From an uncultured Actinomycetes bacterium (GTDB lineage: Bacteria; Actinomycetota; Actinomycetes; S36-B12), in NCBI GenBank assembly GCA_905181745.1, contig CAJIYV010000032.1, positions 1 through 6,973 of the forward strand: a stretch of 6,973 nucleotides of DNA, given 5' to 3'. Below the pieces are notes generated by a model, which ran no database searches, was not told the DNA's origin, and saw nothing but the letters and a program-made list of their open reading frames with translations. Position 1 is the stretch's first letter, and each line of letters opens with the position of its first letter. Positions 1 to 5,946 of the stretch are shown here, piece by piece. Made by a program: the position numbers and the translations under genes.

Positions 1-126
1 AAAATAGCGGATCAAACCTTGATGCTCAGCGATAATTTCACTCTTAAGTTCATCGGACCGGGCCGCTGTCACATCGGGTGATCTCAATTCGCGAATCAGT
101 TCATTAACTGCCCCCGCGGTGAGCAT
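1..126 (-). CDS. SigB/SigF-type RNA polymerase sigma factor, N-terminal part (cut by left edge)
   Basis: Only the first 42 codons are present; the frame is open to the window edge. The ATG at 126-124 begins 2 bases after the stop of the anti-sigma gene, so the two are almost certainly co-transcribed and probably translationally coupled. The visible protein starts MLTAGAVNELIREL and ends with EHQGLIRYF. That last stretch resembles the beginning of sigma-70 region 2 in SigB/F/G-type factors (a 'H..LIR..A..F' block). In that family the factor directs core polymerase to stress or developmental promoters and is held inactive by an RsbW-like anti-sigma factor, which is what lies directly upstream. 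The identification rests on this short motif plus context; the promoter-recognition regions are outside the window. Confidence 0.7.
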   Translation of the reverse strand, partial: MLTAGAVNELIRELRSPDVTAARSDELKSEIIAEHQGLIRYF

Positions 127-128
127 GG

Positions 129-503
129 CTACATTGTGCCTTCGACACTGAGGTCAACATGTACCTCGCCATTTTCCAAGAAAATCTCTAGTGTGCTGGT
201 AATCGAAGAGATGATCACCCAGGCATATCCGAGTGTTTCCGGCAAATCAGGAAGGTGAGAAAGCGAGCAGCGTGTTCTTGCGTGCAGGTGGAGCACTCCC
301 GGATCTGCCGCCCATTCGAAATTAAGTGGGGCGCCCGGTTCAGCAAATTTCATCAAAATATTTGCAGCTTCGTCACTAGCCAGTTGCCCTTCATCGAGGG
401 CGTCAAGGAGCAAATCGGCTTTGGCCCCCACCACCATGGCAATTTGCCGAATTACTCTGAGGTATTCGGGCGCATTGGGAACGCATGCCGATACGTCGGT
501 CAC
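129..503 (-). CDS. RsbW-like anti-sigma factor with degenerate ATP-binding site
   Basis: This 124-residue protein lies between an acetyltransferase and a sigma factor. Its GTG start at 503-501 overlaps the upstream stop in a GTGA arrangement. The N-terminal block PEYLRVIRQIA (residues 12-22) and the block LASDEAANIL (41-50) resemble the first helix and N-box region of GHKL/HATPase_c_2 anti-sigma factors (RsbW, SpoIIAB type). The later part, including TLGYAWVIISSITSTLEIF, fits the C-terminal helix and strands of short actinobacterial members. I cannot find the DxGxG or glycine-rich lid motifs, so ATP binding and kinase activity are doubtful; it may work only by binding its sigma factor. No anti-anti-sigma (STAS) gene is visible. 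The role is inferred mainly from neighbours and partial similarity. Confidence 0.62.
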   Translation of the reverse strand: MTDVSACVPNAPEYLRVIRQIAMVVGAKADLLLDALDEGQLASDEAANILMKFAEPGAPLNFEWAADPGVLHLHARTRCSLSHLPDLPETLGYAWVIISSITSTLEIFLENGEVHVDLSVEGTM

Positions 504-994
504 GATCGAGGCTCTTTCCCTGCCAGTTCATTGAGTGCATCGCCGAAAACGCGGTAGGGAATCCATTCGGTCAGTGCTTTTGCCCCTAAATGGCCATAGA
601 CATTGCGAGCACTCTCATTCCAATCGAGCACCCACCATTCAAAACGCGGGTATCCATTATCCACGCAAATTTGTGCCAAGTGGGATAGCAGGTGTGCCCC
701 TATTCCCTGTCCACGGAAGGCAGGTCTGACGTAGAGGTCCTCCAGGTAGAGGCCATGCTTTCCGAGCCAGGTGGAAAAATTCTTGAAATATAGGGCAAAT
801 CCAGCAGTTACACCATCGACCTCGGCAATCACTGCGAATACTGACGGGCTGTTGCCAAAGAGTGCAGCTTCGAAATCAGCGACAGTCGCGATGGCCTCTC
901 CTCGGGCGTGTTCAAACTCGGCGAGTTCACCAACCATGTCAAGGATTTCCGGTACATCTGGATTACTCGCCGGCCGGATCGAAATTTGTGGCAT
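500..994 (-). CDS. GNAT-family N-acetyltransferase (diamine acetyltransferase-like)
   Basis: This is a 164-residue single-domain GNAT protein that transfers acetyl from acetyl-CoA to an amine. The acetyl-CoA pyrophosphate loop is seen as RGQGIGA (about residues 94-100). It is preceded by the strand LYLEDLYVRP and followed by DWNESARNVYGHLGA (about 124-138), which holds the usual GNAT motif-B tyrosine. The LYLED / WNE...Y pattern recalls spermidine/spermine acetyltransferase (SSAT) relatives, so a polyamine or small-amine substrate is plausible but not shown. Two adjacent ATGs exist (997 and 994). The purine-rich AAGAAGGG at 1006-999 is well spaced only for 994, so I chose that. The stop overlaps the anti-sigma start by 4 bases, placing it first in a three-gene operon. 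Its link to the sigma switch is unknown. Confidence 0.87.
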   Translation of the reverse strand: MPQISIRPASNPDVPEILDMVGELAEFEHARGEAIATVADFEAALFGNSPSVFAVIAEVDGVTAGFALYFKNFSTWLGKHGLYLEDLYVRPAFRGQGIGAHLLSHLAQICVDNGYPRFEWWVLDWNESARNVYGHLGAKALTEWIPYRVFGDALNELAGKEPRS

Positions 995-1062
995 CATGCC
1001 CTTCTTGTTGTTGACCGAGGAAATGCGACTGTGGGCGCCACTATTGAGGTTGGTCCGGGATC

Positions 1063-1074
1063 ATTGAACTCAAT
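1063..1074. repeat. 12-bp inverted repeat upstream of the GNAT operon
   Basis: The sequence ATTGA-AC-TCAAT is a perfect 5+2+5 palindrome about 70 bases upstream of the GNAT start. A weak minus-strand -10-like TAGATT (1077-1072) overlaps its edge, but I found no matching -35. It could be an operator for the GNAT/anti-sigma/sigma operon. A chance palindrome of this size is not excluded. Confidence 0.3.
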
Positions 1075-1132
1075 CTAAACCGAAAGCGTGAAGTTGGCAT
1101 GAAAACCGTAAGGAAACTTCTATTGAACGAGC

Positions 1133-1151
1133 TGCCCATGATCACGTGGCA
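1133..1151 (-). other. Third hairpin after sodN
   Basis: On the minus-strand RNA, UGCC and GGCA close a stem that continues, after one bulged A, as CGU/AUG around a GAUC loop (7 pairs, one of them G-U). It follows the two hairpins closer to the sodN stop. No U-tract follows, so a simple intrinsic terminator is not supported. Confidence 0.35.
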
Positions 1152-1161
1152 CCGTTGAATC

Positions 1162-1175
1162 TGCATCCACATGCA
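1162..1175 (-). other. Second hairpin after sodN, abutting the first
   Basis: TGCAT-GTGG-ATGCA on the minus strand forms a perfect 5-bp stem with a 4-base loop. It begins at the base next to the end of the larger hairpin at 1215-1176, so the two could stack coaxially. Confidence 0.4.
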
Positions 1176-1215
1176 AGTTGCCCATAGATTTCTCAAGGAA
1201 AACCCACGGGCAACT
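1176..1215 (-). other. 17-pair hairpin in the sodN 3' untranslated region
   Basis: Starting 20 bases past the sodN stop, minus-strand RNA folds into a continuous 17-pair stem with a 6-base loop (CCUUGA at 1198-1193). The outer 8 pairs are perfect Watson-Crick (AGUUGCCC with GGGCAACU). The inner 9 include four G-U wobbles (1207/1184, 1205/1186, 1203/1188, 1199/1192). On the plus strand these four become A-C mismatches, so the structure is specific to the sodN transcript. It is not followed by a U-run. It may protect the mRNA 3' end, assist termination, or be part of a small RNA. Confidence 0.6.
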
Positions 1216-1235
1216 GATTACAAATTGCGTGTTTA

Positions 1236-1658
1236 CTAGGCCTTCTTGGTCTCCCAGAAGATTTCAGAAATTTCATCGATCTTAGCGAGGAGCTGATCCG
1301 CTACCGCAACGTCGACAGTGCCCTTGGTTCCGCCGGCACCGGCAAGCTTGGTTGCCTGGTTAAACAATTCGTTGAGCTTGGGGTATTTCTCAAAGTGCGG
1401 TGGCTTGAAGTAATCGGTCCACAGAACCCAAAGGTGCTCCTTGACCAAGTGCGAGCGCTGTTCTTTGACGAGGAGGGCGCGCGCCTTGAAGTCCATATCG
1501 TCTGTTGCGTTGTGCTTTTCCATGCACACTTTGACCGACTCAGCCTCTAGTCGAGCCTGTGCGGGGTCATAGACGCCGCAGGGAAGATCACAGTGGGCGT
1601 ATGCGGATATTTGAGGAATGAATTTTTTAATTATCAGGGATCCGAAATGCTTATGCAC
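1236..1658 (-). CDS. sodN: Nickel-containing superoxide dismutase precursor
   Basis: SodN converts superoxide to oxygen and hydrogen peroxide using a nickel ion. The diagnostic nickel-hook HCDLPCGVY lies at residues 22-30. After cleavage the new N-terminal His together with Cys2 and Cys6 of the mature protein bind Ni. The following DPAQARLEAESVK is typical of actinobacterial members. The precursor is 140 residues: a 21-residue leader and a 119-residue mature chain, close to the usual mature length. The leader is longer than the roughly 14 residues of Streptomyces and is rich in Lys/His, without a clear export signal, so the enzyme is probably cytosolic. The start is GTG, supported by AGGAG 5 bases upstream (1668-1664); no ATG, GTG or TTG occurs between it and the hook. 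The processing protease sodX is transcribed divergently next door. Confidence 0.97.
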   Translation of the reverse strand: MHKHFGSLIIKKFIPQISAYAHCDLPCGVYDPAQARLEAESVKVCMEKHNATDDMDFKARALLVKEQRSHLVKEHLWVLWTDYFKPPHFEKYPKLNELFNQATKLAGAGGTKGTVDVAVADQLLAKIDEISEIFWETKKA

Positions 1659-1663
1659 TTTTG

Positions 1664-1668
1664 CTCCT
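1664..1668 (-). promoter_or_regulatory. Ribosome binding site that fixes the sodN GTG start
   Basis: AGGAG sits 5 bases upstream of the GTG at 1658-1656. It supports that non-ATG start and hence the 21-residue leader. Confidence 0.75.
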
Positions 1669-1694
1669 ATCGTGTGGGTGAAGTGGGATCGGTA

Positions 1695-1707
1695 CTTATT
1701 GAATAAG
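1695..1707. promoter_or_regulatory. 13-bp palindrome between sodN and sodX, candidate operator
   Basis: CTTATT-G-AATAAG is a perfect 6+1+6 inverted repeat. It covers the proposed -35 of sodX (1699-1704) and falls at about the expected sodN transcription start. A repressor bound here could shut off both genes. It is not an obvious copy of the Nur box described in Streptomyces, so the regulator is unknown. Confidence 0.45.
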
Positions 1708-1727
1708 CCAACTCTAGCCCCGATAAT
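1699..1727 (+). promoter_or_regulatory. Sigma-70-type promoter for sodX
   Basis: TTGAAT (1699-1704) and GATAAT (1722-1727) are separated by 17 bases, each close to the housekeeping consensus. Transcription would start near 1734, giving a leader of about 23 bases before sodX. Confidence 0.55.
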
Positions 1728-1738
1728 TTTTCGCGCAA
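1711..1738 (-). promoter_or_regulatory. Possible sodN promoter
   Basis: On the minus strand TTGCGC (1738-1733) and TAGAGT (1716-1711) are spaced by 16 bases. The start point would be near 1704, about 46 bases upstream of the sodN start codon. The match is weaker than the opposing sodX promoter. Confidence 0.33.
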
Positions 1739-1756
1739 GACGCAGCAGGCTAATCT

Positions 1757-2065
1757 ATGGTCATGGGGCTTATGGCGCGATGGGTACCAATTTTTCGGGT
1801 GAAGGTAATCGGTGCGTCAATGCTACCCACACTGGGAAATGGCGAAATTCATCTTGCGGTCAGGGGTCGTATTTTTGCCAGACGCGGCGCCATCGCCGTT
1901 TTTGCGCATCCTCAGCGGCCGGGCTTAACGCAAATCAAGCGTCTTGTGGGCAAGTCGGACGGCAGGTGGTGGGTGGAAGGGGATAACGCGGAAGCGAGTA
2001 CGGACTCGCGAGACTTCGGCGGGATTGATCCCGCCTTAATCCAAGGAATCCTGTTGCGGAAGTAG
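1757..2065 (+). CDS. sodX: Nickel superoxide dismutase maturation protease (S26 signal-peptidase-like)
   Basis: SodX is thought to remove the SodN leader, exposing the N-terminal His needed for nickel binding. The 102-residue protein has the serine box of the S26 Ser/Lys family, GASMLPTL, with Ser21 as the likely nucleophile. The candidate general-base lysine is Lys61 in QIKRLVG. The downstream box GDNAEASTDSRDFG (75-88) matches the conserved GDN / S.DSR region of signal peptidases. Its length suits the small SodX branch. There is no convincing membrane anchor at the N-terminus, in line with a cytosolic substrate. The ATG at 1757 has AGG 7 bases upstream; in-frame ATGs at 1763 and 1772 are alternatives. 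It diverges from sodN and converges on the kgd operon, with 6 bases between stop codons. Confidence 0.93.
   Translation: MVMGLMARWVPIFRVKVIGASMLPTLGNGEIHLAVRGRIFARRGAIAVFAHPQRPGLTQIKRLVGKSDGRWWVEGDNAEASTDSRDFGGIDPALIQGILLRK
2018..2035. terminator. Hairpin inside the sodX 3' end, possible bidirectional terminator
   Basis: GGCGGGAT-TG-ATCCCGCC is a perfect 8+2+8 inverted repeat (7-bp stem with a 4-base loop in RNA) located 28 bases before the sodX stop. On the plus strand it is followed by CTTAAT; on the minus strand no U-run follows. It is the only strong GC-rich hairpin near the convergent sodX/kgd-operon ends, but it also encodes sodX residues, so its role is uncertain. Confidence 0.35.
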
Positions 2066-2071
2066 CCAAGG

Positions 2072-2251
2072 TCAATCCTCGTCATGGTCATCGAGACGGG
2101 CGAGCCAGGTCGCCACTCGATCAATCGCATTCTCGAATTCAGGATTGAGATTTACGAATTCTGTGAAACGTTCGGCGAGCCACTCAAAAGATACTTCTTC
2201 TTCTCCACGTCGACGAGCGAGTTCCTCGGCGCCACGATCTGTGTCATACAT
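2072..2251 (-). CDS. Small acidic DUF6104-like protein in the kgd operon
   Basis: A 59-residue protein (MYDTDRGAEELARRRG..., ending LARLDDHDED) that resembles, from memory, the DUF6104 proteins encoded beside kgd in Streptomyces, which share the TDRG.EEL..RRGEEEV.FEWLAE core. The function is unknown. The sequence is highly charged, probably helical, and ends in an acidic tail; no membrane segment, cysteine pair or catalytic motif is visible. It lies 17 bases downstream of kgd on the same strand, so it is probably co-transcribed. The ATG at 2251 matches the family start; a TTG two codons upstream (2257) is possible. I see only a weak ribosome binding site, so coupling to kgd translation may matter. 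Small size and linkage suggest an accessory or regulatory partner of Kgd; that is inference. Confidence 0.8.
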   Translation of the reverse strand: MYDTDRGAEELARRRGEEEVSFEWLAERFTEFVNLNPEFENAIDRVATWLARLDDHDED

Positions 2252-2268
2252 GCGCAATTACCAATCGA

Positions 2269-5200
2269 CTAATTGAATGCTGATTCGATGAGAGATTCCT
2301 GCTCTTCTACGTGGCGTTGATGGGTGCCCACTGCAGGAGTTGAAGACGCTGGACGCGAAACACAGGAGATGCCTCGGTCAATGAGGCCTGGAATGTTCAT
2401 TGCAACGAAACTCCAGGCACCCTGATTTGCCGGCTCCTCTTGGACCCAGCGCAAATCGGCATCGGGGTATTGCCTCGCCATACCGGGCAAGCTGACTCCG
2501 GGGAGAGGATAGATTCGCTCAAGTCGCACGATTGCGGTATCGGTGATGTTGTGTGCTAGCCGGTACGCGAGTAAATCGAAGTACACCTTGCCCGAACAGA
2601 TAAGTACTTTTGTGACACCGGCTCCCGTGAATTCTGTATCCGGGAGGAAAGGGTGAAAAACTCCGGTTGTGAAATCCTCGACGGGGGAGACCGACGCCTT
2701 TGACCTCAAAAGTGATTTCGGCGTGAACACAATGAGCGGGCGTGAAAGCCTTCCAAGGACTTGCCAGCGGAGGAGATGAAAGTAGGAAGCTGGCGTGCTG
2801 GGAACTGCAATGGACATATTGTCTTGTGCGCAGAGCTGAAGAAAGCGCTCAATGCGACCACTGCTGTGATCTGGTCCCTGGCCTTCTTGTCCATGTGGCA
2901 GCAACAGCGTGACAGATGATCGTTGCCCCCATTTTTGTTCACCCGAAGAAATGAACTCGTCGATAATTGATTGGGCGCCATTCACAAAATCTCCGAACTG
3001 AGCTTCCCACATGACGAGTGCATCGGGGCGGGCGACGGAGTAACCGTACTCGAAACCTAATGCAGCGAACTCACTTAACGAAGAGTCATACACATAAAGT
3101 TTTCCACCGTCGCGATAGCATTTTTTTAGGGGCTTGTATTGCCAACCGGTCTCTTTATCGACAATCACCATGTGTCGGTGACCGAATGTTCCGCGGCGAG
3201 AATCCTGTCCGGCGAGGCGAACTGTTCGACCTTCCATGAGTAAGGAGCCAACAGCCAGGGCTTCTCCCATGCCCCAGTCAATTGTGTTATCAGCGACCAT
3301 TTGGGCGCGACGTTGTAGTTGGGGGGCAAGTCGCGGATGGACATTAAAACCTTCAGGCATTATTAATTGAGACTCAATGACCGTGTCAATTTGTGCTTGC
3401 GTGATCGATGTATCTACATCTTGTGATGGTGTTTGAGGAACGAGGTTAAGTTGCCCGGATTCAATAATGGCCTTTGCACGCTGGCTGAATTCAGTCTCAG
3501 ATTCATCTATGCGTGTCTCTTGGAACACCATTTCGAGTTGTTCCTGGAAGTGCTTGAGAACTTCTTCGGCCTCTTCGAGAGTGATGTCCCCTCGCCCAAT
3601 TAGTGAGTCAGTGTAGTGCTTGCGAACTGATCGCTTTTTATCAATGATCGCGTACATTAATGGCTGAGTTAATGACGGGTCGTCCGCTTCATTGTGGCCG
3701 CGCCTGCGATAGGTGACCAGATCAATCACAACGTCTTTGCCGAAGGCTTGACGAAACTCAAACGCCAATTTGGAAACGAAAACAACTGCCTCGGGGTCGT
3801 CTCCGTTGACGTGTAAAATCGGAGCCTGAATCATGCGGGCAACGTCGGTGGAGTAGATCGAAGACCTGCTGTACTGAGGGGAGGTAGTGAAGCCGACCTG
3901 GTTGTTGACAACGATGTGGACTGTCCCACCGGTTCGATATCCCTGCAGTTGTGAAAGTTGCAGTGTTTCTGCGACAACACCTTGGCCCGCAAAAGCTGCG
4001 TCACCGTGAATGAGTACGGGTAAAATATCGTGTCTGCGATCCGCCGGCAAGAGATCTTGTTTTGCGCGAACGATTCCTTCGAGTACTGGATCAACAGCCT
4101 CAAGGTGAGATGGGTTGGCGGCGAGATACACAGAGGTGTAGCCACCTTCAGCCGACACGTATGAACCCGTTGTCCCTAGGTGGTATTTGACGTCGCCGGA
4201 CCCTTGTACTGAATTCTCGGCATACTCGCCTTCGAATTCCCGGAAAATCTGCCCGAAAGATTTCCCCGCAATATTTGCCAGAACGTTGAGACGTCCACGG
4301 TGGGGCATGCCGATTGCCACTTCCAAGATTTCATTATTCGCAGACTCGGTCAGGATCTCGTCCAGCATGGGAATCAGTGATTCAGAGCCCTCAAGGGAGA
4401 ATCGCTTTTGACCAACATATTTCGTTTGCAGAAATGATTCGAGTGCTTCAGCCTCATTGAGCTTGCGCAGAATTCTCAGCTGGTCTGCCGGATCGGGTTT
4501 TACATGTGGTAACTCCACACGCTCTTGGATCCACTTGCGTTCTTCCGGCTCTTGAATATGCATGTATTCAATACCGAAGGTCCTGGTGTAGGAATCGCGG
4601 AGCACCCCCAGGATCTCGCGTAATTTCATGAGCGGCTTGGTGCCAAACCCACCAGTTGCGAATTCTCGATCCAGATCCCAGAGCGTTAATCCGTATGAGA
4701 GAACGTCAAGATCGGGGTGTGTCCTTTGGTGATACTCGAGTGGATCCGTGTCAGCCATAAGGTGGCCACGAACTCGATATGCGTGAATTACCTCTTGAAC
4801 TCGAACATTTTTGTCAAGGTCTGTTTCGTGATTTGCCGAAATGTCATGAGCCCATTGAATGGGGTCATATGGGATTCTTAGGCTTCTGAAAATATCGACG
4901 TAGAAGCCATCTTCGCCGAGAATTAATGAGTGCATTTTGCGAAGGAACTCACCGGACTGCGCGCCTTGAATAATTCGGTGGTCGTACGTCGAAGTAAGGG
5001 TCAAGATTTTTGAGACGGCGTTGCGAACGATTGACTCCTCAGAGGCGCCTTGCCACTGGGCTGGGTAGTCCATGGAGCCCACGCCAATAATTGCCCCTTG
5101 TCCTTTGACCAATCGAGGAACTGAATGATTTGTGCCGATAGTGCCTGGGTTGGTCAAGCTAACCGTTGTCCCAGCAAAATCGTCGATCGTGAGTTTATTA

Positions 5201-5934
5201 GAACGCGCGCGGCGAACCATGTCCTCGTAGCTGGCCCAGAATGTTGCAAAGTTCATGTTTTGGGCGGCTTTGATGTTGGGCACCAGCAGTTGGCGGGTGC
5301 CATCTGATTTGACTAAGTCAATTGCCAAACCGAGATTGATATCTGCGTTGAGCTTGACTCCAGGCTTGCCATCAGTTTCTTCGTATGCGTAGTTCATTTC
5401 GGGTTGAATTTTTAAGGCCTGTACCAGTGCAAACGCAAGGATGTGTGTGAAGGAAATTTTCCCACCACGGCCACGTGCAAGGTGATTGTTAATCACAACG
5501 CGGTTGTCAAAAAGGAGTTTGACGGGAAGGGAGCGAACACTTGTTGCCGTGGGAACGCTGAGGCTTTCTTCCATGTTGGTGACTACTCGAGCGGCCGCGC
5601 CCTTGAGGCGCTCTACGTGATTGGTCGACGCAGATGATGCGGCCGGCCCGACGGTCGAGACGGGCGCTGGGCTTGATGCTGGGCTTGGCGCAGGGGTCTG
5701 AGTTGGTGTGGGTGTGGGTGTTGGTGTGGGTGTTGGTGTGGGTGTGGGTGTTGGTGTCGCTGCTGGAAGTGGGGTACTGGGTGTGATGACGGCTTGGGCA
5801 TCTTGTGGGATAAACCCGGCAAAGAAGTCCCACCAGGCTGGGTCGACTGAGTTTCGGTCCTGCAGAAACTGCTGGTAAAGCTCATCGACAAGCCAATCAT
5901 TTGGTCCAAATTGGTCGGGAGGCTCAGCAGCCAC
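2269..5934 (-). CDS. kgd: Multifunctional 2-oxoglutarate dehydrogenase E1 / decarboxylase with fused E2 acyltransferase domain
   Basis: Kgd uses thiamine diphosphate (ThDP) to decarboxylate 2-oxoglutarate and feeds the succinyl group toward CoA in the TCA cycle. From the GTG at 5934 it is 1221 residues, a normal full length. Order: an E1 N-terminal peptide (FGPNDWLVDELYQQF, from residue 9); a Pro/Thr/Ala/Ser linker with nine Thr-Pro repeats (60-77); an E2 catalytic domain (about 125-345) with the acyltransferase His in STYDHRIIQG (DHR at 318-320); then the E1 core. E1 motifs are MPHRGR (543-548), GDAAFAGQG (from 644) with VNNQ (676-679) for ThDP/Mg binding, GHNEADDPS (746-754), TFGHRH (916-921) and GPDHSSGRIERF (1020-1031). 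There is no lipoyl domain, as in other actinobacterial Kgd/OdhA, so it must work with a separate lipoylated E2. The upstream GTG at 5949 is an alternative start, but AAAGGA sits 6 bases before 5934. GarA/OdhI-type control is known in the family; no such gene is visible here. Confidence 0.97.
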   Translation of the reverse strand: MAAEPPDQFGPNDWLVDELYQQFLQDRNSVDPAWWDFFAGFIPQDAQAVITPSTPLPAATPTPTPTPTPTPTPTPTPTQTPAPSPASSPAPVSTVGPAASSASTNHVERLKGAAARVVTNMEESLSVPTATSVRSLPVKLLFDNRVVINNHLARGRGGKISFTHILAFALVQALKIQPEMNYAYEETDGKPGVKLNADINLGLAIDLVKSDGTRQLLVPNIKAAQNMNFATFWASYEDMVRRARSNKLTIDDFAGTTVSLTNPGTIGTNHSVPRLVKGQGAIIGVGSMDYPAQWQGASEESIVRNAVSKILTLTSTYDHRIIQGAQSGEFLRKMHSLILGEDGFYVDIFRSLRIPYDPIQWAHDISANHETDLDKNVRVQEVIHAYRVRGHLMADTDPLEYHQRTHPDLDVLSYGLTLWDLDREFATGGFGTKPLMKLREILGVLRDSYTRTFGIEYMHIQEPEERKWIQERVELPHVKPDPADQLRILRKLNEAEALESFLQTKYVGQKRFSLEGSESLIPMLDEILTESANNEILEVAIGMPHRGRLNVLANIAGKSFGQIFREFEGEYAENSVQGSGDVKYHLGTTGSYVSAEGGYTSVYLAANPSHLEAVDPVLEGIVRAKQDLLPADRRHDILPVLIHGDAAFAGQGVVAETLQLSQLQGYRTGGTVHIVVNNQVGFTTSPQYSRSSIYSTDVARMIQAPILHVNGDDPEAVVFVSKLAFEFRQAFGKDVVIDLVTYRRRGHNEADDPSLTQPLMYAIIDKKRSVRKHYTDSLIGRGDITLEEAEEVLKHFQEQLEMVFQETRIDESETEFSQRAKAIIESGQLNLVPQTPSQDVDTSITQAQIDTVIESQLIMPEGFNVHPRLAPQLQRRAQMVADNTIDWGMGEALAVGSLLMEGRTVRLAGQDSRRGTFGHRHMVIVDKETGWQYKPLKKCYRDGGKLYVYDSSLSEFAALGFEYGYSVARPDALVMWEAQFGDFVNGAQSIIDEFISSGEQKWGQRSSVTLLLPHGQEGQGPDHSSGRIERFLQLCAQDNMSIAVPSTPASYFHLLRWQVLGRLSRPLIVFTPKSLLRSKASVSPVEDFTTGVFHPFLPDTEFTGAGVTKVLICSGKVYFDLLAYRLAHNITDTAIVRLERIYPLPGVSLPGMARQYPDADLRWVQEEPANQGAWSFVAMNIPGLIDRGISCVSRPASSTPAVGTHQRHVEEQESLIESAFN
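5704..5757 (-). repeat. Nine tandem hexamers (ACACCN) encoding a Thr-Pro linker in Kgd
   Basis: The minus strand carries nine consecutive ACA-CCA/CCC units, giving (Thr-Pro)9 between the N-terminal peptide and the E2 domain. Proline codons alternate in the order A C C A C A C C A, so the tract is a mixed rather than pure repeat. Because the unit is 6 bases, gain or loss of units keeps the frame and changes only linker length. Confidence 0.85.
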
Positions 5935-5940
5935 GGGTAT

Positions 5941-5946
5941 TCCTTT
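5941..5946 (-). promoter_or_regulatory. Ribosome binding site favouring the downstream kgd GTG
   Basis: AAAGGA lies 6 bases upstream of the GTG at 5934-5932. It would be inside the coding region if translation began at the GTG at 5949, which has only a weak AGG upstream. Confidence 0.6.

Noticed and set aside
255..557. Plus-strand frame of 100 codons opposite the anti-sigma gene
   Set aside because: Antisense to a coherent minus-strand operon with overlapping genes; the protein has no recognisable motif.
771..1067. Plus-strand frame opposite the GNAT gene
   Set aside because: It is antisense to a clear GNAT coding sequence and its Ser/Ala-rich product looks like a shadow reading.
1141..1150. 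CACGTG palindrome as a stand-alone operator
   Set aside because: A 6-bp palindrome is expected by chance and it is already part of the third hairpin after sodN.
995..1235. SigB/F-type promoter (GTTT...GGGTAT-like) for autoregulation of the GNAT/sigma operon
   Set aside because: I searched the upstream region on the minus strand and found no suitably spaced pair of elements.
1618..1986. Plus-strand frame overlapping the start of sodN and most of sodX
   Set aside because: It is a different frame over sodX, which has intact S26 motifs and its own promoter and ribosome binding site.
5507..5909. Two minus-strand frames rich in His-Pro and Thr-His-Asn repeats
   Set aside because: They are out-of-frame readings of the kgd Thr-Pro repeat tract and lie fully inside a well-supported gene.
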